A stretch of 64,000 bases of DNA, from NCBI GenBank assembly GCA_964397625.1, contig CAYNJT010000005.1:1-64000 (forward strand), written 5' to 3'. The notes below the pieces were generated by a model. That model ran no database searches and had not been told where the DNA came from. It saw only the letters and a list, made by a program, of their open reading frames with translations. The stretch comes from Leptolinea sp964397625 (GTDB lineage: Bacteria > Chloroflexota > Anaerolineae > Anaerolineales > Anaerolineaceae). The translations under genes were made by a program, and so were the position numbers. Below, piece by piece: positions 33,573 through 42,803 of this stretch (its first letter is position 1; each line of letters opens with the position of its first letter).

Positions 33573-34245
33573 TCAAAATAAATTCAGCCTTTTTCCCTCC
33601 CGCTTGCTTCACAATTTCACCAAGATTCCCCCGATAGATAATCTCTCCAGGAAGAGTAAGATCACAGGCTAAAACGGCCTTTCTGCCTGAACCGAAGGTT
33701 TTTATGGCATCCCGAAGTACTGTTTCCATCCGATAGGGAGTATCCATAATGATGATCGGAATATGCATCTTCCGTAAATATTCAAGCATTGCCATGCGTT
33801 CATCCGGCTGACGGGGTAAAAAGCCGGCAAAGTAGAATTTATAAAGCGGGTTATCCAGAATAGAAAGGGCGGCGGTAAGCGAGGAAGCGCCCGGAATGGG
33901 AACGACCCTCGCACCAATGCCAAGAGCGCGTTCTATGATCCGGGCACCAGGATCAGAAAAAACTGGTGTGCCGCAATCCGTGATCAATGCGAGTGAAGCT
34001 CCGGATAATAGCCGTTCCTGGATGTGATCGCCAACCTGTGCTTCATTATGTTCACTGGCTACAATCCATTCCTTGACTTCAATACCAATACTACGGGCAA
34101 GTTTTGAGCCGATCTTACGATCTTCACATATAACCGCATCCGCGTCGCGAAGAATATCCACCGCGCGCAATGTTATGTCACGTGGATTACCAATTGGTGT
34201 AGCCACAATATAGAGGATACCCAGTTTGATGTTGCGAAGATCCAT
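33562..34245 (-). CDS. rsmI: 16S rRNA (cytidine-1402-2'-O)-methyltransferase
   Basis: A 227-aa SAM-dependent methyltransferase of the tetrapyrrole-methylase fold that modifies C1402 in the ribosomal P site. Typical blocks are GILYIVATPIGNPRDITLRA, CEDRKIGSKL, SEHNEAQ, LITDCGTPVFSDPGA and VPIPGASSLTAALS. The family usually has about 280 residues; here the C-terminal helical domain of some 50-60 residues is absent and the protein ends at the convergent selB stop. The core is intact, so it is probably functional. Confidence 0.93.
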   Translation of the reverse strand: MDLRNIKLGILYIVATPIGNPRDITLRAVDILRDADAVICEDRKIGSKLARSIGIEVKEWIVASEHNEAQVGDHIQERLLSGASLALITDCGTPVFSDPGARIIERALGIGARVVPIPGASSLTAALSILDNPLYKFYFAGFLPRQPDERMAMLEYLRKMHIPIIIMDTPYRMETVLRDAIKTFGSGRKAVLACDLTLPGEIIYRGNLGEIVKQAGGKKAEFILIIY

Positions 34246-34263
34246 ATTTATACCTAAATTCGT

Positions 34264-35091
34264 TTAAATCCGTAATATACCTTTTCGTGGTGAGAAAAGA
34301 AAGGCGACCACGAAGAAGACTGTGGATATCAGAACAATCGCAGAACCGGAGGCGATGCTTATGTAATAACTGAGATATAGTCCTAAAATGCTGGAACTGA
34401 TACCAAATAGTACAGAAAATATCATCATGCGGGAAAGGCGGTTTGTCAATAAATAAGCTGTTGCAGCCGGGGTTACCAACATGGCTGCCACCAAACCAAT
34501 CCCAACCGTTTGCAATGATGCAACGATGGTTAGTGAAATCAATATAAGCAATAACGTCCGAAGTCTTTCCACTGGAAGTTCCAGAGTTGTGGCAAGAACT
34601 GGATCAAAAGAGATGATCTTGAAAGGCCGGTAAAAGACCAGTATCAAACCAATAATGACTACAGCCAGAATGGCGATTTGCGTGAGGTCAGAGGCACCGA
34701 CACCCAGAATATCTCCGAAGAGTATGTGACTGAGGTCTACGGCATATGAACGAATTGTGCTGATAATGGCGATTCCCAACGCGAGAGCTGCGGAAAATAA
34801 CACACCGATTGCCGTATCTTCGCGAATTGTCCCCCGGCGGGAAAAGAAACCAATTCCCAGGGCGACAATTATGGATGCTGCCAGAGCGCCAAGCATCAAA
34901 TTCCAACCGGCTAGGTATGCAATAGCGATTCCAGGCAATATGGCATGAGCTAACGCGTCACCCAAAAATGCCATGGAACGTAATACAACATAACAACCGA
35001 TCATGGAACATACCGTACCAACAATCACTGCGGCCATCAAGCCTCGTTGCATAAATTCATACGACAACGGTTGGGAAATCCAATCGATCAT
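34264..35091 (-). CDS. Zinc/manganese-type ABC transporter permease
   Basis: A 275-aa ABC-3 family permease (ZnuB/MntB/SitC type) with about eight hydrophobic helices. It shows GCYVVLRSMAFLGDALAHAILPGIAIAYL, EDTAIGVLFSAALALGI, DLSHILFGDILGV and VGIGLVAAMLVTPAATAYLL. Its ATG lies inside the end of the ATPase gene (four-base overlap), so they form an operon. No substrate-binding protein gene follows; the next gene is rsmI. Metal specificity (Zn, Mn or Fe) cannot be read from the permease. Confidence 0.93.
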   Translation of the reverse strand: MIDWISQPLSYEFMQRGLMAAVIVGTVCSMIGCYVVLRSMAFLGDALAHAILPGIAIAYLAGWNLMLGALAASIIVALGIGFFSRRGTIREDTAIGVLFSAALALGIAIISTIRSYAVDLSHILFGDILGVGASDLTQIAILAVVIIGLILVFYRPFKIISFDPVLATTLELPVERLRTLLLILISLTIVASLQTVGIGLVAAMLVTPAATAYLLTNRLSRMMIFSVLFGISSSILGLYLSYYISIASGSAIVLISTVFFVVAFLFSPRKGILRI

Positions 35092-35927
35092 AAATGATCC
35101 TCCATCTGTTCTTCAGGAGGACAGCAATGATCTACCACCGCGGCACCATCCAACATATATAGTTGTTCCCCGAATGCCGATATCAAATTATCGCGATTCA
35201 TGATCTCTTGGGAAGCGCCGTACGCAATCAACCGGCGTTTTAGTAGAATGACTGCGTCAAATCTCTTCGCGGCCATATTCAGATCATGCGTTGAAACCAG
35301 TACAGTCACGTTTTGTCTTTTCAATTCAGACAACAGGGTAAACGTGGCTTCCTGGGTTGAAAAATCGACACCATTAAAAGGTTCATCCATAAGAAGAATA
35401 TGCGGTTCTTGGGCAATAGCTCGTGCCAGAAAGACCCGTTGGAGCTGTCCACCGGATAGTTCGGTCAAAGAAAGATTGGACAGTTTCGTTATATTCAACC
35501 TTTCCATTGCCATATCGACCATGGTTTGATCTTTCCCCCCCGGTTTTTTAAGCAATCCGTAGTGACGATATCGTCCCATCATGATTACTTCTCGAACTGT
35601 GATGGGAAAGCGCAAATCAACCTCTTCACGCTGGGGAACATATGCGACACAATAATCATGCCCACCGAGAGGTTTCGCGTGAATCTGAATGCTGCCTGTA
35701 TCAGGTGTAACCAGACCGACAAGAACTTTAAATAGTGTGGATTTACCAGCGCCATTCGGGCCGACTACTGCCACTTGCTGGCCATGAGGAATGGAAAAGG
35801 AAACGTGATCCAGCGCAGGCCAACCGCCGTAAAAGACACTGACATCATTAAAATCCAATCTGGCCGGAGTCGTTGAGGTAATAGAAGAGTGATTTATGAG
35901 ATTCTCCAGACAAAAACCATAAGTCAA
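35088..35927 (-). CDS. Zinc/manganese-type ABC transporter ATP-binding protein
   Basis: About 279 aa, single ABC cassette. Walker A is GPNGAGKST, the Q-loop region PQREEVDLRFPITVREVIMMGRY, the signature LSGGQLQRVFLARA, Walker B HILLMDEPF and the switch histidine STHDLNMA. The start is set at TTG 35927 because AGGAAAG lies eight bases upstream. ATG codons upstream (35951-35963) overlap the -10 element and cannot be in the transcript or would be leaderless. A C-terminal His-Cys-Cys-Pro tail (VDHCCPPEE) may bind metal. It is the first gene of the metal-transport operon, driven by a promoter with GATAAT repeats. Confidence 0.92.
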   Translation of the reverse strand: MTYGFCLENLINHSSITSTTPARLDFNDVSVFYGGWPALDHVSFSIPHGQQVAVVGPNGAGKSTLFKVLVGLVTPDTGSIQIHAKPLGGHDYCVAYVPQREEVDLRFPITVREVIMMGRYRHYGLLKKPGGKDQTMVDMAMERLNITKLSNLSLTELSGGQLQRVFLARAIAQEPHILLMDEPFNGVDFSTQEATFTLLSELKRQNVTVLVSTHDLNMAAKRFDAVILLKRRLIAYGASQEIMNRDNLISAFGEQLYMLDGAAVVDHCCPPEEQMEDHL

Positions 35928-35949
35928 TAATTCTTTCCTATTGAAAAAC

Positions 35950-35983
35950 ATTATCATTATCATTGAAACCTATGGCTTGTCAA
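35950..35983 (-). promoter_or_regulatory. Metal-transporter promoter with GATAAT repeats
   Basis: On the minus strand TTGACA (35978-35983), a 16-nt spacer and GATAAT (35956-35961) form a strong promoter. A second GATAAT follows directly (35950-35955). GATAATGATAAT equals the first half of a Fur-type box, so metal-dependent repression at the -10 is likely; which regulator acts is unknown. Confidence 0.65.
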
Positions 35984-36029
35984 GAGTTTGATAAAATAGA
36001 AACTTGATAAACAACAATAAGATGCCTAT

Positions 36030-37574
36030 ATGAAAATAAATTTAAGCCAGATATCAAAAAACTCTGCCATAGTAGCCTTCTTCTTTCTGGCCGACAAGGG
36101 TTTGGGCTTATTGAGGCAAGTGATCATTGCCCGGCAGTTTGGATTATCGCAGGAACTCGACGCGTTCAACGTTGCCAATAATTTACCCGATATGCTGTTT
36201 GCCCTGATATCTGGTGGCGCATTGGCGATGGCTTTTATTCCTGTTCTCACCCAGACAATGACACTGGAAGGGCGGGATTCGGCCTGGAGACTATTCAGCC
36301 GAATCGCTAACCTGGCGTTCATCGTTACAGGTGTTCTGGCGATAATTATTGCCTTGTTGAGCAATAAACTGGTGGACTGGCAGGTAGGAATCGCGCCTGG
36401 ATTTGAAAAGCCGCAACAACTTCTTGTCGCCGAACTAATGCGGTTGAATTTGATTGCCACAGTTATATTTTCCATATCCGGCCTTGTGTTGGCCGGTTTG
36501 CAGGCCAACCAGCATTTCCTTCTGCCTGCCGCCGCCCCATCTCTTTATAATATTGGTCAAATATTCGGAGCGCTTATCCTGGCTCCGACCAATGGGTACC
36601 GCATAGGTTCCTTTGTTCTGCCAGCATTTGGTATGGGGGTTCACGGGCTGGTTTACGGAGTGATCATTGGAGCGTTACTGCATCTCTTAATACAGGTTCC
36701 CGGACTGATCAAATATCATTTTCACTGGGAGCCTGGTATTCATTTGAATGATCCAACTGTTCGACAGGTGTTGACCATTCTTGGTCCGCGGTTGGTTACC
36801 ATGGTCTTTATCCAATTGATTTTTATTGGTCGTGATAATTTCGCCAGCCGCCTTCCAACCGGTTCTGTATCCGCGCTGACTTATGGCTGGATGTTCTTTC
36901 AATTCCCAGAGACATTTATTGGAACTGCCATAGGAACTGCTATGCTTCCAAGCATCGCGGAACTGGCAGCCAGGAAAGACTGGAAAGCATTCGCGGTTAC
37001 TATAGAAAAAGCAATTCAGACACTAATAGTGATTAGCATCCCTGTCGCGTTTATTCTGGCAGTGGGTCTTGGGGGGGTAATCTCAACGGTATTCCATTTT
37101 GACCCAGAACAGACTGACCTTGTTCTTTGGGTAACCAGAGGATATCTACTTGGTTTGGCCGGTCAGTGTGTTTTGGAAGTGGCTGTCCGTTCTTTCTACG
37201 CGCGGAAGGATGCCATTACCCCCTTATGGGTCGCGGGTCTAAACCTGCTTGTTTTTCTCGGAATGGCAGCCATGCTTTCAAACCAGTTTGGAGCACCGGG
37301 GATAAGTCTGGCAGACTTTTTCGCGTATACAAGTGAGGCGATTCTTTTATTATGGATTTTTAAAAAGCGGATAATCGAACCTGTCCGATTCACAAAAACC
37401 ATTCCCAGAGGACTATTTGCGGGAGTGGTAGGAGGGCTTGTGGCATTGGGAGTACTTCTACTTTTACGGAATACCATACCGCCTTTTTTTGTTTCTCTGA
37501 TTTCAATGGCATTGGGAACCGCAGTAACCATCCCATTTATATGGACTGAATTGAAGCAATTAACACGCTTGTGA
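36030..37574 (+). CDS. murJ: Lipid II flippase MurJ
   Basis: A 514-aa MOP-superfamily protein with about 14 membrane helices. It starts LSQISKNSAIVAFFFLADKGLGLLRQVIIARQFG, the conserved MviN/MurJ opener, with FNVANNLPDMLFALISGGALAMAFIPVL and a later VRSFYARKDAITPLW block. MurJ moves lipid II across the cytoplasmic membrane for peptidoglycan synthesis, so this organism should have a cell wall. It diverges from the metal transporter operon and is followed after 21 bases by a TPR membrane protein. Confidence 0.94.
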   Translation: MKINLSQISKNSAIVAFFFLADKGLGLLRQVIIARQFGLSQELDAFNVANNLPDMLFALISGGALAMAFIPVLTQTMTLEGRDSAWRLFSRIANLAFIVTGVLAIIIALLSNKLVDWQVGIAPGFEKPQQLLVAELMRLNLIATVIFSISGLVLAGLQANQHFLLPAAAPSLYNIGQIFGALILAPTNGYRIGSFVLPAFGMGVHGLVYGVIIGALLHLLIQVPGLIKYHFHWEPGIHLNDPTVRQVLTILGPRLVTMVFIQLIFIGRDNFASRLPTGSVSALTYGWMFFQFPETFIGTAIGTAMLPSIAELAARKDWKAFAVTIEKAIQTLIVISIPVAFILAVGLGGVISTVFHFDPEQTDLVLWVTRGYLLGLAGQCVLEVAVRSFYARKDAITPLWVAGLNLLVFLGMAAMLSNQFGAPGISLADFFAYTSEAILLLWIFKKRIIEPVRFTKTIPRGLFAGVVGGLVALGVLLLLRNTIPPFFVSLISMALGTAVTIPFIWTELKQLTRL

Positions 37575-37595
37575 TATGAGGTTATAATTCATAAC

Positions 37596-38858
37596 ATGGC
37601 AAAGAAAAAATCAGATTTGACCAATACACCGGGGATTTCTCCGGAAGACACTTCTCCAATTATTGTTGACCCTTTGCATGAGGGGAAAACCATGCAAGTG
37701 CGGGTGGCACCGGGAAATACCAGGCCAATTCAAGACAGGTCATCTTCACTGGATGAAACCCAGGCTGTTCAGCCTGTAGAATCAGACATCCGTATGGATT
37801 TTCCCCCACCTGTTGATCCTCCTACCCAACCCAATAAAGTTCAAAAACCGAAGCGTGGTTTATGGATTTTAGTTGGGATTGTATTAATGCTTGTGGGCAC
37901 CGGAGTAGGAGGTTGGATAGGCTACAACTCTGCTGTAAAGGCTCGTCTCGCAGAACAAAAAAACAAGATCGCTCTGGTTACTACAACCCAATTCCAACTC
38001 GCATTAGCTGACCAGGCTGGTGGAAATCTGGATACTGCAAGAAAACGGCTGGAGTATATTGTCCAATTGAATCCGGAATTTCCCGGTGTAACTGAAAAGT
38101 TGGCTGAAGTAATGATGGCTCAGGCAGTCAAAACCACCCCAACTCCGGTTGTTGTTGAACCAACACCTGTTGCCACAAAAGACACGCGCAACACAGAAGA
38201 GTTATTCGTGCAGGCCAGACAGCAGGCAGCCAATAAGGAATGGCCCGCGGCATTAAACACGCTTGATACCATCCGTCAGGTAGACCCAACCTACCGGGCT
38301 ATCCAAACAGACGGACTGTACTATATCTGCCTCCGCAACCGGGGCATCAACCGGATCAATACCGGTATGCTTGAACAGGGAATTTATGACATAACCATGG
38401 CCGGTCAATTTGGGCCGTTGGATAAGGAAGCTATTTCTCACACTCAGACCGCGAGTTACTACCTGAGCGGCGTAGCCGCCTGGGGTGTGGACTGGCCGAA
38501 AGTTCTCGAATTCTTCAGGCAATTCTATGCCGCCGCGCCGGGTTTACGCGACGCTTCTGGGATGACCGCCGCGGAACGCTACCGGAAAGGTTCCATCCTA
38601 TATGGCGACGAACTAATGGCGAAAGATGATCCCTGCGGCGCTATGCAGCAATATCAAAACGCGCTGTTGCTTTCGACGGATGAGACTACCCAGGGAAAAT
38701 TGTCTGAAGCTACCAATAAATGTTCTCCCCCAACAGAAGAAGTGAGAATTCAACCAACAAGCGCTCCAGAAGCAACCGTGGAACCACCACCAGCGGAGAC
38801 ACCAACTGAGCCAACAGTTAATCAACCAACAGAACCGGTGGTACAGCCTACACAATAA
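37596..38858 (+). CDS. Membrane-anchored TPR-like protein with Pro/Thr-rich tail
   Basis: A 420-aa protein. A disordered cytoplasmic N-terminus of about 87 residues precedes one transmembrane helix (GLWILVGIVLMLVGTGVGGWIGY). A helical domain follows with TPR-like repeats (LALADQAGGNLDTARKRLEYIVQLNPEFPG; QQAANKEWPAALNTLDTIRQVDPTY). The tail is rich in Pro, Thr and Glu (EPPPAETPTEPTVNQPTEP). It is co-oriented with murJ and may act at the cell envelope; specific role unknown. Confidence 0.8.
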   Translation: MAKKKSDLTNTPGISPEDTSPIIVDPLHEGKTMQVRVAPGNTRPIQDRSSSLDETQAVQPVESDIRMDFPPPVDPPTQPNKVQKPKRGLWILVGIVLMLVGTGVGGWIGYNSAVKARLAEQKNKIALVTTTQFQLALADQAGGNLDTARKRLEYIVQLNPEFPGVTEKLAEVMMAQAVKTTPTPVVVEPTPVATKDTRNTEELFVQARQQAANKEWPAALNTLDTIRQVDPTYRAIQTDGLYYICLRNRGINRINTGMLEQGIYDITMAGQFGPLDKEAISHTQTASYYLSGVAAWGVDWPKVLEFFRQFYAAAPGLRDASGMTAAERYRKGSILYGDELMAKDDPCGAMQQYQNALLLSTDETTQGKLSEATNKCSPPTEEVRIQPTSAPEATVEPPPAETPTEPTVNQPTEPVVQPTQ

Positions 38859-38935
38859 AATATTTTTTTTATCTGAATTTCTTTGTGCACACGCAAAATA
38901 TAGTAATCTAAGAAAACTGAATTGAAGGTTAATAG

Positions 38936-40267
38936 TTAGGATTTGCCCAATAGATCATACGCCATAGCGCCGGTGATCTGTATCTTGCAGATCTCACCTA
39001 CGGGCAATTCATCTTCCACAATAACGAGGCCATCAATTTCTGGCGCGTCACGATAACAACGCCCGACCGAAATGCCATTGTCTTTTCCTTCCACCAGAAT
39101 CGAAAGCTGTTTTCCCACAAAAGATTGGTTTTTAGCCAAGGATATACGTTCCTGTTCGGCCATCAACAGGTTGTATCTTTCTTCCTTGATTTCCTGCGGT
39201 ATGGGATCACCCAGAGGTTCGCTGGCGGTACCCGGTTCAAAAGAGAAGGTGAACACACCAACCCGGTCAAAACGGATTTCCCGGATGAATTCAAGCAAAG
39301 TTTGGAATTCCAAGTCTGTCTCACCCGGGTAACCCACGATGAACGTGGTTCGCAATGCTATATCTTGATTAGCCGCACGTAACTTCTCAATCGTCTTGTA
39401 TACCCAGTCCATATTGGAAGGGCGTTTCATGCGTTTCAGGGTGTTGGGATGGGCATGTTGCAGTGGGATATCCAGATAAGGTAGAACAACCCTGCCTTCG
39501 CCCAATTGTGCGATCAACCGGTCTGATACTGCGCCAGGATAGGCATATAACAGACGCACCCAGGGAATGGAAGGCGATGTTTGATGTATCTTCTCCAATA
39601 GATCAGGAAGAGCGTCTTTCATACCCAGGTCGCTGCCGTAATCTGTGACATCCTGGGCAATCAGATTGATCTCCTGTATGCCATGTTCAGCCAGAAGACT
39701 TGTTTCATTTAAAATCGCATCCATAGGACGGCTGACTGCTGTTCCCTTGATCAGCGGAATGGAGCAAAAAGCACATGGTCTGCGACAGCCGTCCGCAATC
39801 TTGAGATATGAACTGGCTCCCTGAACAGCGACACGGGGAACACCTTTTTCATCCATTCCAATTGTGGGGACATCCGGCAGATGATAATGAAGCGATTGGT
39901 GATTCGGATCATTCCGAATGGTATTAACCACATCGAGAACATCCATCCAACGTCGGGTTCCCAGAATGCCGTCAAGGTTGGGTATTTCACGGACAACAAG
40001 GTCACGATCTCGCTGGGTCAAACAACCCGCGGCTATTAGAATTTGTCCTGATTTTTTACTGGCTGAAAGACGTTTTAATGCATCTAGTGATTCTTTACGG
40101 GCTGCTGATATAAATCCGCAAGTGTTGACCAGTATCACATCGGCGCGGGCCGGTTTGTCAACTGCCTGATACCCGTCCCGATTAAGCAGATTAGCCATAG
40201 ATTCTGAATCTACGGTGTTTTTTGCGCAGCCAAGTGATTCTAGATAGTAAGTTTTCTTAGCCATCAT
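38936..40267 (-). CDS. rimO: Ribosomal protein uS12 methylthiotransferase
   Basis: A 443-aa radical-SAM methylthiotransferase modifying Asp89 of uS12. The N-terminal UPF0004 domain has cluster cysteines in SLGCAKNTVDSE, NTCGFI and AAGCLTQ. The radical-SAM triad is in DGCRRPCAFCSIPLIKG. TFIVGYPGETD and a C-terminal TRAM domain complete it. RimO rather than MiaB is indicated by the EINLIAQDVTDYG block. The start overlaps the upstream RodZ-like stop by one base (TAATG), so the two are translationally coupled. Confidence 0.95.
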   Translation of the reverse strand: MMAKKTYYLESLGCAKNTVDSESMANLLNRDGYQAVDKPARADVILVNTCGFISAARKESLDALKRLSASKKSGQILIAAGCLTQRDRDLVVREIPNLDGILGTRRWMDVLDVVNTIRNDPNHQSLHYHLPDVPTIGMDEKGVPRVAVQGASSYLKIADGCRRPCAFCSIPLIKGTAVSRPMDAILNETSLLAEHGIQEINLIAQDVTDYGSDLGMKDALPDLLEKIHQTSPSIPWVRLLYAYPGAVSDRLIAQLGEGRVVLPYLDIPLQHAHPNTLKRMKRPSNMDWVYKTIEKLRAANQDIALRTTFIVGYPGETDLEFQTLLEFIREIRFDRVGVFTFSFEPGTASEPLGDPIPQEIKEERYNLLMAEQERISLAKNQSFVGKQLSILVEGKDNGISVGRCYRDAPEIDGLVIVEDELPVGEICKIQITGAMAYDLLGKS

Positions 40268-41724
40268 TAAGGTATCAAGGGAGTAACGGTAGGAGGAACT
40301 GGGGTAGACGTTGGCCTTAATGTTAGAGTTGCCATTGCCGTACTGGTCGGTAGTGTGGTTATCGCCAGCGTGGGAGTAGTAATTCCGTCCTTGGAAAAAA
40401 CCAAGCGGAGCGGCTGCCCCGGTAATCCAAGCGTTCCCAGATCCCTCTGGTTGTAATAAATTTGCAATGCGGCCGCGTTACCGCTGACCACTTCGATGCG
40501 TTCATCGGAAGTAAAGGGATAAGCATTCCCTGGAATGGTTCGACCAATAAAAACCACCTTTTTACCAGTTGTCACTTGAAGGAATACACGCTGATTGGGC
40601 ACTATATAAACCTGCATGGAAGCTTTACCCAGGCTGGGAACCGGTGGGGTGGGAGATCCCCCGGCAGCAAAATTATCCACAGGGGGCAAATTCGTGGGGA
40701 GTTTCCCGATTGAATCTGGATTTCGCGCAATGTCAGTGGGTTCAATAGTCCCCGTGGATTGGTTTATCAATTCAGCGGTCGGGTTTTGAGCCAGCACTTC
40801 TGCTATGGCCGGCGGTTTTTCCGAAGTGTTGCGGCGTGTCGATAACACCTGACTGGCAGACCAGATTCCAAAAACCACCAGCCCAATGATAGTAACGCTG
40901 CCGACAATAAAATCAACCGTCAGAAAACGTTTTAACCCGGTTCTTTCTTTCTTGGGTTCACTGGATTTTGCGGCTTTTTTTTGTGGAGTTAATTCCGAAG
41001 AGGGTGGTAATAGTTCAATACGCCGCTTCTGTAATGCTTCGGCAAATATCCCAAGCAGCACGTCTGCATCAAGATTGAGAAACGACGCGTAGCCGTTCAA
41101 CAGGCCGCGAGCCTGAACCAGTGAAGGAATATCGTTGAAATTACCCGTTTCCATATCGACTAGATATCTTGAGCGGATATGTGTAAGTTTCTCAATATCT
41201 TCCACGGAGATATTGAGACTGGTCCGGCATGTTCTCAATTGCTGGCCGATCTGGAGGAACAGATCCTGTGATGTGATCTGCGTCTTAATATTTGATTCTA
41301 TTTCTACATCCCCAGAATTTTCCGTGGTTGGATTATCCTGAGGAGATGGTTCACTGGATGGATTCTCTTTTTCGGCAACGACGTCAATAGCAGGTTCAGT
41401 TGGTGGAGCCTTTTTTCTTGTTTTACCGGGTTTTAAAGATGTCTTTTTCGTCTCTACACTAGAAGGAACAGCTTGTTCTGAGAAAGGTTCTTCTGATTTG
41501 CCTTCAAGTATGTTAAGAAAGGACTGTGGCGATAGTTCCAACCATCCAGCGTATAAACGAATAAATCCCTTAACCTGAACCATGGATGGTATATCCGTAA
41601 ACCGATTATCTTCGAGTGCTTCAATAAAAAATGGGCGGATATGCAGAGCCCGTGAAACATCATCGATGGATGCGTTCCTGGCCAGTCGCGCCTGTTTAAG
41701 TTGTTCTCCGATAGTAAGTGGCAT
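40267..41724 (-). CDS. RodZ-like membrane protein with two helix-turn-helix domains
   Basis: About 485 aa. Two cytoplasmic HTH_25 domains are present: residues ~1-70 (IGEQLKQARLARNASIDDVSRALHIRPFFIEALEDN) and ~160-225 (IGQQLRTCRTSLNISVEDIEKLTHIRSRYLVDMETG). RodZ proteins normally carry one. A Lys/Glu-rich linker, one transmembrane helix (DFIVGSVTIIGLVVFGIW) and an extracytoplasmic DUF4115-like domain (QVYIVPNQRVFLQVTTGKKVVFIGR...LGLPGQPLRLVFSKDG) follow, with a Thr/Pro-rich tail. RodZ links MreB to the elongasome and shapes rods. ATG 41724 is used since it starts the first HTH. It is coupled to rimO and lies downstream of the bL9 terminator. Confidence 0.87.
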   Translation of the reverse strand: MPLTIGEQLKQARLARNASIDDVSRALHIRPFFIEALEDNRFTDIPSMVQVKGFIRLYAGWLELSPQSFLNILEGKSEEPFSEQAVPSSVETKKTSLKPGKTRKKAPPTEPAIDVVAEKENPSSEPSPQDNPTTENSGDVEIESNIKTQITSQDLFLQIGQQLRTCRTSLNISVEDIEKLTHIRSRYLVDMETGNFNDIPSLVQARGLLNGYASFLNLDADVLLGIFAEALQKRRIELLPPSSELTPQKKAAKSSEPKKERTGLKRFLTVDFIVGSVTIIGLVVFGIWSASQVLSTRRNTSEKPPAIAEVLAQNPTAELINQSTGTIEPTDIARNPDSIGKLPTNLPPVDNFAAGGSPTPPVPSLGKASMQVYIVPNQRVFLQVTTGKKVVFIGRTIPGNAYPFTSDERIEVVSGNAAALQIYYNQRDLGTLGLPGQPLRLVFSKDGITTPTLAITTLPTSTAMATLTLRPTSTPVPPTVTPLIP

Positions 41725-41740
41725 GACGACTATTTTACTC

Positions 41741-41779
41741 AAAAAAACCGGCCAGCCAGGCAAAGCTGGTACTGGCCGG
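41741..41779 (-). terminator. Intrinsic terminator after the bL9 gene
   Basis: On the minus strand CCGGCCAG pairs with CTGGCCGG, with an inner CCAGC/GCTGG-like stem, followed by seven T. It ends the rplI transcript just before the RodZ-like start. Confidence 0.88.
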
Positions 41780-41810
41780 ATGAAAACCTAAAGTTGAAAG
41801 GCAGAATAAA

Positions 41811-42353
41811 TCAGGCAGCGGTTTCAGAGGTTTCAGTAGATTCCATAACTGGTTCGGCAGCAGCCTCTTTTTCGGCAGCAGGGGCCGCAACAGGAACGGA
41901 AACCGTTTCGCCTTCGCGATGAACAATGATCTTGATTTCTGGAACCAGATCCATCGTCAGGCGGATACGGGCTTTGTGTTCACCCAGTGTGCGCACAGGT
42001 TGGATTTCTACAGCCCGGCGGTCAATGTTGGTGCCAACTTTATTATTTATGGCATCGGCGATCATCTGGGTGGTGATGGAACCATACAGTTTACCGGTTT
42101 CACCGGCTTTACTGGCAAAAGTCACTACCAAACCATTGATCTTTTCCGAAACGCCGCCCATTTCATCATTTAATTGAGCGCGGCGTACGGCAGCCTGTGA
42201 ACGAATGCGATCTGCCTGGGTAAGTGCGCCCATGGTTGCCAGAACGGCCAACCCCTGGGGCAGAAGAAAGTTGCGACCGTAGCCATCTGCCACGCGTTTG
42301 ACATCACCGGCGCGCCCAAGTTTATAAACATCTTTGATCAGTAAAACTCTCAT
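41811..42353 (-). CDS. rplI: Ribosomal protein bL9 with acidic/Ala-rich tail
   Basis: About 180 aa. The N-terminal domain MRVLLIKDVYKLGRAGDVKRVADGYGRNFLLPQGLA is the bL9 signature. A long helix and a C-terminal domain (RRAVEIQPVRTLGEHKARIRL) follow. Some 30 extra residues rich in Ala and Glu (AAPAAEKEAAAEPVMESTETSETAA) extend beyond the usual 150. ATG 42353 is preferred to an upstream codon because AAGGG and the conserved start fall there. It has its own terminator and is monocistronic or the last gene of its unit. Confidence 0.95.
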   Translation of the reverse strand: MRVLLIKDVYKLGRAGDVKRVADGYGRNFLLPQGLAVLATMGALTQADRIRSQAAVRRAQLNDEMGGVSEKINGLVVTFASKAGETGKLYGSITTQMIADAINNKVGTNIDRRAVEIQPVRTLGEHKARIRLTMDLVPEIKIIVHREGETVSVPVAAPAAEKEAAAEPVMESTETSETAA

Positions 42354-42461
42354 TTCTCTAATCCCTTTCCAACAAAATGTCATTGATCGAAGGGTACTAC
42401 GATCAACGCAAGAAAAGATTTTACCAGTATGTCAGATTGTAGTCAAATAAAAACCGGATTT

Positions 42462-42803
42462 CTAAAATTTTTTAGCAATGGTTACAGGTAAAACAAGAAA
42501 AAGCCCTTTTTCTTCTTTTTGAATTGTGTTTAGAATTCCTGTAACTTTTTCATACAACCTGTCAACAATATCCTGGTTGGGAGCAACACATATGATCGTT
42601 CGGGATGATTCTTCATCATTTTCCATGATGTCTTCCATGGCAGGAATAATTGGAAAATCCTCCTGAAGTGCCTGTTTTTCTTCGATTTTAGTCATAGTTA
42701 TTCCGGTTAACACAGTAATATTTCTTACATCACTGTCTTTCAGTATCTTAAGGATATCTTCGAGGAAATCGAGCTCGTATAGCTGTAACAGAATAAGAAA
42801 CAT
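42462..42803 (-). CDS. PII-like small protein coupled to a cation antiporter
   Basis: A 113-aa protein with an alternating beta-alpha-beta pattern (MFLILLQLYELDFLEDILKILKDSDVRNITVLTG...RTIICVAPNQDIVDRLYEKVTGILN...GLFLVLPVTIAKKF), the double ferredoxin-like plan of PII-type proteins. The T-loop region is occupied by an acidic segment (PAMEDIMENDEESS). Its ATG overlaps the antiporter stop (TAATG). PII-like proteins often gate neighbouring transporters in response to nucleotides, so control of the antiporter is likely by inference. No PII signature residues are recognised. Confidence 0.7.
   Translation of the reverse strand: MFLILLQLYELDFLEDILKILKDSDVRNITVLTGITMTKIEEKQALQEDFPIIPAMEDIMENDEESSRTIICVAPNQDIVDRLYEKVTGILNTIQKEEKGLFLVLPVTIAKKF

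Noticed and set aside
33562..34245. rsmI as a pseudogene because it is about 55 residues short
   Set aside because: The methyltransferase core is intact and uninterrupted; C-terminally short RsmI forms are plausible.
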